Assembly (NCBI GenBank): GCA_036939755.1 | Contig: JALLAZ010000177.1 | Location: 1-27,608, forward strand | Length of the DNA: 27,608 bases | Direction of reading: 5' to 3' | Origin: Stephanodiscus triporus | Lineage: Eukaryota > Bacillariophyta > Thalassiosirophyceae > Thalassiosirales > Thalassiosiraceae | In this document: piece after piece, positions 9,401-17,932 of the stretch | Numbering within the stretch: position 1 is the first letter of the stretch | How the letters are laid out: every line of letters starts with the position of its first letter | Program-made: the position numbers and the translations under genes | The notes under the pieces: generated by a model | Seen by the model: the letters and a program-made list of their open reading frames with translations, nothing else | What the model was told of the DNA's origin: nothing | The model's database searches: none

Positions 9401-10420
9401 AATGATTTCTATATCAAGTCAATATCTTGCTTAAATTCCCGTATTCAACAAGAGTCAGGATTTGCGTTTGTCCGACGGAGAACTTTGATGAGATTCACTC
9501 TATGGATGCAACTTACAGTTGGTGTGCAGATTCGATCAGTCCAGCGGATACAATTTGCCGACGAAATCAAGTCCTGTTTTTCTCACAGAGGGAATTCATC
9601 AGGAGCAGTAGGACCATTAGCTCTTTCACCTGTCCCGTCTGCTCCAGCATCAACTAGTCTGGGGCCGCACTCGACTCCGCGAGTCTGTCAAAGTGCTACG
9701 ATTTCGGTAAAAAAAAAGTACTCAACATCGTCCAACAAAGGAATTGATCTAGTGAGGGAAGCTCGTCTCAGGAGATTTGATAAAAATTTATCTGACCGCC
9801 AGAACCCAAGCACATGGTGTTGCCGTATTTGCACGTTGGAAAATAATCTTGCGGATGAAAATTGCGCGATGTGTGGCTGCGTCGCCCCGACAAAGCTACC
9901 GTCGATGGCTGTTCAAGTTTGGTCATGTTTCCGATGCACATGCCAAAATGTGATAGATTGTAACGTCTGCTCTGCATGTGATACTCCCAAAGCAACTTCG
10001 TCAGGAATGGTTGCTACGAGACTTCCGCCATCTTATCGCCCAGACAATTCAATGTCATCAAATGATACATCACCAAAGGCTCCAAGCAAACGGGTTGCCC
10101 GGTGCGGAGCTTGTGGACACGAAGATCACACCAGAGCGAATGCAACAGAGTTTAATTGCCCGGTTTATTTTGATGAAAAAGAAGTCCAACGGAGGGAAAA
10201 AATCCGGTTGAAAAGCGAAGAGAACCTTGCTGCCGAACAGAAGAAAATTGAAGCAGCCGAGAAAGAGTCGGAGAGCGCTGAAAGGATGCAGACAGCATTA
10301 AAGCTACAAATGGAAGAGCTGAAGCGCAACAACGAGCGTGCCGAGGAGTTCAGGAAAGAGGAAATTAAGAGACGGAAACAGAAGGTTCGACGGCTTCAGA
10401 AGCGCCTAAATGGGACTTAG
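6430..10420 (+). CDS. XPF/MUS81-family nuclease with Ub-like, SIM-like and RanBP2 zinc-finger regions (frameshifted)
   Basis: Structure-specific endonuclease-like gene, presumably nuclear and acting on branched DNA. Two frames, 6430-7926 and one running to 10420, meet at an A6 run (7886-7891). With one A fewer, the frame is continuous at about 1,329 residues. Domains in order: a ubiquitin-like fold (about 19-75, LYHGDHELPLNSSIG..LDDGTII); a MUS81-like winged helix (about 341-420, LTEDQLKRMAQPLCRSNLYD); and an ERCC4 nuclease with LDTRE (D451), GDYF (D482) and VVERKSWSD (ERKxxxD, 499-505), so the catalytic set is complete across the break. A Cys-rich insert (C535, C539, C542, C547, C549) lies inside the nuclease domain. 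Then come VLEGVLHRLQIEHG, an acidic tail with four SIM-like motifs (nt 8585-8880), an unrecognised segment near 9280-9580, RanBP2 fingers at W1129 and W1164, a CCHC-like knuckle near C1225 and a coiled coil. The frameshift may be a homopolymer sequencing error. Orthology to MUS81 itself is uncertain. Confidence 0.82.
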
Positions 10421-10542
10421 CGCTATTTGTTGGTCCCCTCAAGTTAAGAACCACCGTTTTGCGAGTAAACGCTTCGTAATGTCGTAGAATTAAATCCTTT
10501 TACGGCCACCAAAGCCGATTATCTATTTCTGCTTCTAAGCCA
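10421..10542. other. Convergent 3' intergenic region
   Basis: 122 bases separate the stop codons of the MUS81-like gene (+) and the sigma factor gene (-). It must carry both polyadenylation regions; no specific structure is visible. Confidence 0.4.
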
Positions 10543-12324
10543 TCAAAATGACCAAATACTCTCTGGGGTCGGCCGTTCATGATCTTCCAAATAATCATCA
10601 TCTCTTGATGTACTCATGTGATAAGGAAGAAGAGAGTTGTGCTGCTGTTGCTGATCATCATAATTCGTTATGGTGTCCCAACCGAAGTGCGGTTCGGCAT
10701 AATCCGACTCGCCCCCACCGTAAAATTCAGACCGTCCAACGTAACCCTTCAAACGATAATTCATCCGCGGTTGCCGTAATTTGTTTAATGCCTTCGCTTC
10801 AACCGTTCTAACTATGTCGCTCGACACGCCCAAACCCTCGGCCGTTTCTCTCAAACTCTTGGGCCGTCCGTCGTCCAAACCAAATTTGTGCGTCAAGACC
10901 AAACGCTCATCGTGTCCTAGGCCGTCGAGCATGGCATGGACCTCGCCTCTCAAGGATTCCGACATGAAATCCTCATCCGGCGTGGCCATTTCTGTGCAGG
11001 CCACGCGATCTCCGAGGGTGCGCTTATCCTCCGTATTAGAGTGCCCGTCCACGGGGAGCTCCAGAGAGAGGACGTTCTTGGATAAATGTTGATATAAGTG
11101 TATTTTATCCAATGGAATGCCCATCTCATGCGCCAACTCGGGCATGCTCGGCCGTCGTCCGGTTGTCGCTTCCATTTCCTTGTTTTTTTTGTGCATGTTC
11201 CTTATCATTGTTTGGACGTGTACGGGTAATCGAATCATACGCGAGCTTTCTGCGATCGAATGAACGATGCGTTGCCGTATCCAGTGGGTGGCATACGTAC
11301 TAAATCTAAAGCCTTTGGTAGGGTCAAACCGTTCCGCCGCCTCCATAATGCCCATGTAACCCTCCTGGATTAGATCCTCCAGCTTGAGCGTCGCATCGGT
11401 GCCAGCGGCGCCACCGCCCGTGGAACGACCCACGCCACCGTTCTTGAGCATAAAGTAATAACGTCTTGCAATCATCGTCACGAGGCCGACATTACCGCGA
11501 ATAAGTTTGGTCCTCGCTTCCTGGCCTCTTGTCATAACATCCCGGAGCTCATCGACCGTCAAGGAGCATGCCGCTGCCAATTGAAACTCTGATGGTTCAC
11601 TATTTTGGTTCCATCCCACTTCTCTAGACATCCACTCTGCCAAATTATCACGTGCGCGGGTGACGGATCGAAAGTTTCGAATGTCCCCGGCGATCTCCCT
11701 TTCTTCATCAAAAGTGAGAAGATCGGATAAAGAATTAATCGCCTCCGACTTTCGCGAGTTTCTCCTCGTGGGCAAAATGGACGAACTCAGTGAATGCGGT
11801 GCTAATCTGCTTTTCCTTCTTGGGGAACGACCCCATTGCAGCTGCGATATCCCAGCCATTTCATCTGCTCGCGGACTAGAGCCATAATGGTAAATATAAT
11901 CACGGGAGACGTTCGTTTCGATTGATGCCTGGACTGTTCTCTGCGCCCCATCTGGTCTATTCAATCGCAATTCATCGGAAAGGCCCGAGGAAGAACCCAT
12001 ATCAAAGTTGTTCGGGTCGAAGGTGTAAGGATGTCCTTCATCTAGATAACGATGAGCATCATTATGCCGAGAAGTTGGCGGGAACGACGGAGATGATTGC
12101 AAAGCATCGGCGCATATGCTACAACGTGAATCTGTAGGCAAAAAAGAGCGATTTGAGATGAATTGATGTAAGAAACGCCAGCACCACAATAAAGGAGGAT
12201 CGCCGTGTCGATTATTGCAGCAGCTTCAATTTAACCAAAGGGCGGAACGCAACTCGTGATGAGCGAACTTACAACAAGCACCAAGCACTGTCACCGTAAT
12301 CGAAACGGTGGCGCCCTTTTTCAT
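10543..12324 (-). CDS. Plastid sigma-70 factor
   Basis: Nuclear-encoded sigma factor for the plastid's bacterial-type RNA polymerase. Proposed structure: exon 1 12273-12324 (52 nt), intron 12132-12272 (GTAAGT...CCTACAG, 141 bp), exon 2 10543-12131; 546 residues. Exon 1 encodes MKKGATVSITVTVLGAC and the junction supplies Y18, giving a hydrophobic ER signal peptide with an aromatic residue after the likely cleavage site, as in diatom plastid presequences. After a disordered ~150 residues, region 1.2-like sequence precedes region 2 (LIRGNVGLVTMIARRYY, DLIQEGYMGIMEAAERFDP, FSTYATHWIRQRIV), region 3 (RLPVHVQTMIRNM, RRPSMPELAHEMGI) and region 4 with a helix-turn-helix (SLRETAEGLGVSSDIVRTVE). A Q/D-rich tail follows. 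An unspliced start at 12189 is possible but would lack a targeting signal. Divergent from the PPR gene. Confidence 0.9.
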
Positions 12325-13138
12325 TTTCGACTATATACTTGTACGAAGCGTCTCGTCAATTCTTGGGAGCCGGCACCGGTGAGTGAAAAAATGGAGAACG
12401 CAGAGCAATTAGCCTCGAGATCCTCAGTTTCGAGCACTTCTCTCAATCGAATGAGAGAGGATTCTGCTACCTAATACGTCGAGTCTCTTTATCACTATCT
12501 CTTCTTCTCCTACCTCTCTCTACAAGATAAATTCGCAACCCAATCAATAACTTGGAAATGGAGCAAGACAATCGTATTCGGCGTGCGTCGACGTCTTACG
12601 GCGTTGTCTGCGTGGTTCTGCTTAACACACGCACTTTCCGGGAGCAATTCATGCGTCCGATCCCATCTGTGGGCGGCGAGAGGAGTGTGAGTTGTGAGAC
12701 GCGATTACGGGAGGGCTACCGTGGAGGGGGTGAGAATTTTTGGTGGAGTGGGAAGAGAATCCGCTTGACACTCGCTCGTGAAGGGAACAAACATCACAAA
12801 TACTAACACAAGAAGTTTGTGGGGTGGGAACGCACGAAATGAGGAGTACGTCACACCTCAAATACTACATAGGTAGGAATAATACTCTGTAATTTCTCAG
12901 AAAAATCTGTAGTAAAAAATACTCTAGTAGGTACTCTACTATGGTAGTAGATAGATATATGGTGTAGTAGTACGATATGCATAAAATGTACCATATCAAC
13001 AGAACACTCATGGCCGTCTTCGCGCGCTGCCGCCGTACATCTTGACATGGTATTATCGCCCCGGCCCCGAGCCCGAGCCTACTCTCATAACCCCCATTCA
13101 TTCACTTAATTACTGTTGAGAAACATCAGTCGTTAATC
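12325..13138. promoter_or_regulatory. Shared upstream region of sigma factor and PPR genes
   Basis: 814 bases between two divergently transcribed genes for predicted plastid proteins. A TATATAG lies at about 12331-12337, very close to the proposed sigma start. The stretch 12480-12535 is pyrimidine-rich (CTCTTTATCACTATCTCTTC and following). 12910-12980 is a run of TACT/GTAGTA units forming imperfect inverted repeats. Open frames here (for example 12552-12806) are short, Arg-rich and unrecognisable. No RNA gene was found. Confidence 0.45.
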
Positions 13139-15465
13139 ATGGTACATGTCAAGTCAAGGCGCAAAAAAAGCACGATCATAATTGCGGGGGCACTTGTTGT
13201 CACCCCGCTGACCGCTTCGGCATTCCGCGCCCATTCCTCGTCGGCGTCGCCCTCCGTGGGCGGCGGCGCCGGCCATTTGGTGGCGACCGTCGTCGCCACG
13301 GATGACGCGCTTAATAAATGCAGACGCGGTCCCCGCGCGACGGACCGATCGTCGCCTCGACTGAATGCGTCGGTGCTGTCGGACTCGCTGGACGCGGACG
13401 AACAGGAGCAGCTTCACGAGGATGGGGTTTCCAGCGACATCGTCGGCTTGGTGGCGGAGCACTCTCGAACCAAAGGGTCCAACGGAGTCAACGGCATCAT
13501 AGACTTGGCAAATGGAAATGGCGTGCATATCGACTTCGAGGAGCACGACAGGCGGCTGCACGAGGAGCAGCAACCGCGGCGAGGCCCGCGGAGTCCGATG
13601 CAACAACCACAGCAACAACGGGGACGGGGGCAGCAGCAGGGCATCGACAAGAGATCTACCACCAAAAAGAACAACGCGGCGATGGCGGATCCGGACTTTC
13701 TGCGCAAGCGCACTGAGACCCTCCTGCGCATCACCCAGGTGAGTTACAAGACCAGTCACAGCAACTCCGGCGTCGGCTCGCTCAAGGTCGACAAGCGCAC
13801 CTTCGACTGGCTCATCGACGCCTGGTCCTACTCAGGCGAGGATGACGCAGCCGACAACGCATTGTCGTTGCTACATCGGATGGAGGAGCTCCGCGACAAC
13901 AGCGACGCGGACGGCGTCGAACAGCCGGCGGTATCGCCCGACGTCAAGAGTTACACCAAGGTTATCAACGCCATCGCTCACTCCGGCCGGCCGGACGCCG
14001 GGGAGAAGGCCGAGTGGGTGCTGAAGCGGATGATGGCGGCGGCGGTGCGGCTCGGCGACGATGCGAGGGCGGCGAATGACCTGCGTCCGAACACCCTCAC
14101 ATACACGTATGTCATCGACGCGTACGCGAGGTCGTCGTCGCCCAGGGCCCCCCACGCGGCCCAGCGCATCATCGAGGAAATGGAACGATTGCGGGCGGCG
14201 GGCGATCCGGAGGTCAGGCCGACGTCGCGGGCTTGGAACTCGGTGATTTCCGCATGGGCTCAATGGGAGGGCGAAGAGATGGTGAGTGAATATTTGGTCC
14301 CTCCTCCTCCACACGGCGTGAATATTATGTTTAGAATTGGCCACGAATTGGTATTTTCGAAAACATTCTAATGACTGATGCCGCTTGTTTATTCGACGAC
14401 CAAAATCAAAAGGCATGGGGACGCATCGGTTCGGGGGCAGAGCGCGCCGAGGCATGCTTGGACATAATGGAGGATTGGGCAGATACAACTGGCAACGAGG
14501 ACGTCCGTCCCAACTCTTTCAATTACAACAGTGTCATCAGCGCCCTGGCCAACAGCCAAGACGTAGGCGCCGCCTCCCGTGCTGAGAAGATACTGGAGCG
14601 GATGGAGCACCTTTACCGTACGACAGGCGACGAGAGCGTCAAGCCCCGCACGGCCACCTACAACGCCATAATTGACGCCTGGGCCAAATCGGGCGAGGTT
14701 GACGCCGCCGACCGCGCCGAGCTGCTGTTGGGGCACATGATGGAGCTGTACGAGACCGGTCACAACTTGGACGCCAAGCCGAACGTCCGGAGTTTCAATT
14801 CCGTGCTCAACGCGTGGGCCAAGAGCGGACACCCGATGGCGCCGAATCGCGCGGGTGAGGTCCTGGAACAGATGGAGGATCTGGGGAGGAGCAGTCACCT
14901 GAAGGTATCGCCCGACGCCACGTCCTTCGCAACGGTGATCAACGCCTTCGCCCGCTCGCACACATTTGGCAAGGCCGAGAGGGCCTACGATCTCTTCATG
15001 CATATGAAAGAATTGTACGACGCGTCCGGTAAGACTACACTCCGGCCGAACAGCGTGGTTTACAATTCTGTGCTGAATGCATGCGCCTTCGCCGTGGGCG
15101 ATTTGGAGGAGCAGTCCCAGGCGATGGAGATCGCCAACTTAATGCTCGTCGAGCTCAATGAGAGTCCGTACGGGAGGCCGGATCAGGTCACGTACGGCAC
15201 GTACCTGAAGGTCATCAACAATCAGATGCCCCCGAGCGGCGCACGGGATAAGGTCGTCGATACGGTGTTCCGGAAATGTGCCAAAGATGGGATGGTGGGG
15301 GAGATGGTGTTGCGCCAATTGCGGGAGATGGGGATGGAGGAAATATACGAGAACCTGGTCGGGAGGTCCATGTGGGGTGAGGTTAATTTGAGTGATTTTC
15401 CAGCAGAATGGACTTGCAATGTCATAGAGGGGAAGAGATTACGGCGATGGCAATTTCGACGTTGA
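13139..15465 (+). CDS. Plastid-targeted pentatricopeptide repeat protein
   Basis: Probable organelle RNA-binding protein. Proposed join: 13139-14281 and 14413-15465, with a 131-bp intron (GTGAGT at 14282, acceptor CAAAAG at 14412); 731 residues. The N-terminus STIIIAGALVVTPLTASAFR is a signal peptide with the diatom plastid motif ASA^F (cleavage A28/F29). A Q/R-rich linker (about residues 140-180) precedes roughly nine or ten PPR units of about 37-45 residues. Their hallmark runs 'P....YN.VI.AWA.SG....A.RAE.LL..M': DAWSYSGEDDAADNA, KVINAIAHSG, YVIDAYARS, NSVISALANS, AIIDAWAKSGEVDAADRAE, NSVLNAWAKSG, TVINAFARSH and NSVLNACAF. One unit is split by the intron. No DYW, E or SMR domain is seen at the C-terminus. 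The coding sequence is distinctly GC-rich. The exact acceptor is less certain than the donor. Confidence 0.88.
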
Positions 15466-15668
15466 ACAATAAATGGAGGAGCGGGAGGGTTACACATGCA
15501 CATAATATTATTCCCCCGGGAAATGAGATTGAGTGTATAAAAATGGTACAGGATCAACAGATCATGATAAGGAAAATAGAATGAGATCCTCTATTATTCT
15601 TTACTTATGAATATACCATCAATCTAACAGACAGAAATTGTCAATCTTCAGATTCTGCGCATGGTACT
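15466..15668. other. Convergent 3' intergenic region
   Basis: 203 AT-rich bases between the PPR stop (+) and the kinase stop (-). AATAAA-like hexamers occur just after the PPR stop (ACAATAAATGG at about 15465-15475). Nothing else is apparent. Confidence 0.4.
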
Positions 15669-17554
15669 TTAAGCCTTTCTGATCTCGAAAAGTGACTCCC
15701 CTATCTTGATTTTGTCGCCTACAAATGCTTGTCTACTTTTGCCATTGGGCAAACAGCTGCCGTTGACAAACGTGCCACTTGATGATGCCATGTCAGTAAC
15801 TCTAACAGAGTGCACGTTTGATTTTGAGTTTATCACAAACTTGGCATGGACACTTGAGGCGTTTTCATCCCTCGAAACGGCAAATTTAATGACATCCTTC
15901 ATCGCACGTGATGCAGGGTCTCTCCCAACACAGACTGTGGTGGGATGATCGCCCCCAAATGGAATTTCATGTCCTGCGTGAGGGCCTTGAGTGACACATA
16001 ACTTGAGGACGCCTTTGCCTTTAGCATCACTGTCAGTAGTCTCATTGCTTCCGTTAGAAGTGGCATTAACGGCTTCCCAATCCATTAAGTCGCTCTCATC
16101 AACGGAGTCTTCGTCAATTACCTCTATTTCATCCGTTTGAGTTGCGATCTCACGTGTCTTCGAAGCGCTCTTGGTGGTTCGTCTTGCGGCGCTCTCTTTA
16201 GCCACTGATACTCTTTGCATTTTCCCCGACGGCTTGCGATTAATCGTATTCTCGTCAATGACTTCCACGGAATCGTCAGAGCTCTCGTCTTTGTGCTTTC
16301 GTCTAGCACTCGCCTTGCGCGCGGGCGACTTTTTGGCCTTCGTTGGACTGCTGGCCGTCTCCTTCGTGTCATCGACCGTCACGATCAGCTTCTTCAGATA
16401 GCATCGTATGGAATCGTAATCAGGGGTCTCCGCATAAGCCAGCCCCTGAACTGCCGAAAAATAGTTTGCCATGGTGGTGTCTGCTCCCGCTGATTTCAGT
16501 CCAGCGAACAATGCACTCGATGATCTCTTACTCTCGTCCATCTCCCGGGTTTTAATTCGTTTCAATTCATCATCCGAAGTCGCATTGCTCCAAGGGAGTA
16601 AATTATCATCCTTCTTCTTGCGCCGGCCCGAACTGACGGTGTTACTCGCTCCAGCAGACGCGAGCATCAGAATCAACTCCGATACGACATAGCCGAGAGC
16701 TTCCAGATCATCTCTACGGGATGCAGTGTGGCCAGACATGATATTGAGCGAGGCGTACGCTGGAGTGCCAATCAAAGTGGCGTTGGGGTGATCATTCACA
16801 CGGTGCTTGCTCGTGGACATGTCGCCGTACCGCTCGACGAGTCCAAAATCGATGAGTCGCACGCGTTGGCTCACGGATTCTTTCTTGCGTCTTTTAGCAG
16901 ACGAGTCAGCGGAGGCGCTGCCGAGCATAAAGTTTTCCGGCTTGACGTCGATGAATAGGTTGCCATTTTCGTGCATGGCCCGGATGCAATCGAACATCGC
17001 GACGGCCACATCACCCAATGGAATTTTCGCGACGCCTCCTGCCTTGCCGTGCGACTCGTGAAGGATCGGCACCACCTCCGAAAGCGGAGCGGCCATCCTT
17101 TCCATGACGAGGAAACGAAAGTCTAAAGAACGAAGTGCCACGTGAGAAAAAGTGCACGGGAGCCTACATCAAGGTGGAGAAAAAAAATGGGCTCACTCTT
17201 ATCCGCAGTCTCCCCATACGAGGGAGGGTCGCCCATGAAGCTGATTTCCGGCACCATCGTCCCGCGCATCTGACTCCCCGCATTCTGCAACGTGGTGTAC
17301 TCGTGAAGGATCAGGTCGGCATTGCGCTCCTCCGGAGTCTTCTTCCGCTTTTTGCCCGTGCCGGGCGCCTTGGATGCGGGCAACGGCGCTACCTTGATCG
17401 CCCAGGACGACGACGACGACGACGACGACGAGGAGGAGGATTTGGCGCGATTGGGAGGCGCGACAAGTTCGTGAACGGAGCCGCAGGCCCCACTGCCTAG
17501 CTTCTTCCCGATCTTCCAGCCGTTTCCGATGAGTTGACCTTCCGGCGATGCCAT
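15669..17554 (-). CDS. CK1/VRK-like protein kinase with C-terminal FHA domain
   Basis: Serine/threonine kinase. Proposed join: 17197-17554 and 15669-17122, with a 74-bp intron (GTGAGC donor, TTCTTTAG acceptor); 603 residues. The kinase has a glycine loop LGSGACGSV (19-27), lysine K54 in WAIKV (preceded by a 12-Ser tract), FLVMERM, catalytic loop LFIDVKPENFML (D178, K180, N183) and DFG (D211). GTPAYASLN and SRRDDLEALGYVVSEL are the CK1/VRK signature in place of an APE motif. The usual HRD reads FID. A disordered linker holds two SIM-like acidic motifs, SVEVIDENT and EIEVIDEDSVDES. The C-terminal ~112 residues form an FHA domain (CVGRD, SSVHAKF, SSSGTFVNGS), which binds phosphothreonine. A kinase plus FHA on one chain, beside MSH6, suggests DNA-damage or cell-cycle signalling; this is inference. 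Confidence 0.86.
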
Positions 17555-17932
17555 CGTTGGTGCGTTGCTGTTGGCTGGTGGTGTCGGCTGTTGGTGTTGG
17601 GGCTTTGTCGGTCGCCGTGATTTTTGTGAGCGGAAAAATAATGAAAGAATGTCACGGCACTCCTTTCGGGCCTTTTTCTCTAGGTAATTACGTTCATTTT
17701 TTCAGTCGCGCGCGCCAAAATCCAAAATCAATCGAAAGAGGATAGATTCGGACAAAAATGAAAAATGGCCTTTGACCAAAATAAATAAAAATGGCGCACT
17801 CACACAAGAGCACCTCCACTATCTACCACATAATTCACCCTCCGCACGCCCGCGCACAAGCAAGCTGTCATTGGCGCACCGTCTCATTATTCATTATTTA
17901 CCTGACCCCCACACCCCCACCCCCACCAAACC
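17555..17932. promoter_or_regulatory. Bidirectional promoter of the FHA kinase and MSH6
   Basis: 378 bases between two divergent start codons. It contains GCGCGCGCCAAAA (17708-17720), which reads TTTTGGCGCGC on the minus strand and matches the E2F/DP consensus TTTSSCGC exactly. A weaker ATTGGCGC lies near 17870. C-rich runs (ACCCCCACACCCCCACCCCC) precede the MSH6 start. No protein-like open frame is convincing. Confidence 0.55.
17712..17719 (-). promoter_or_regulatory. E2F/DP consensus site
   Basis: TTTGGCGC on the minus strand, an exact match to TTTSSCGC, about 215 bases upstream of the MSH6 ATG and about 160 bases upstream of the kinase ATG. E2F sites drive S-phase expression of replication and repair genes in animals and plants; use here is inferred. 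Confidence 0.5.

Noticed and set aside
12552..12806. Short plus-strand frame in the sigma/PPR intergenic region
   Set aside because: 84 residues, no motif, no splice logic linking it to a neighbour.
13154..15003. Several 200-residue minus-strand frames opposite the PPR gene
   Set aside because: They mirror the repetitive GC-rich PPR codons and carry no independent protein signal.
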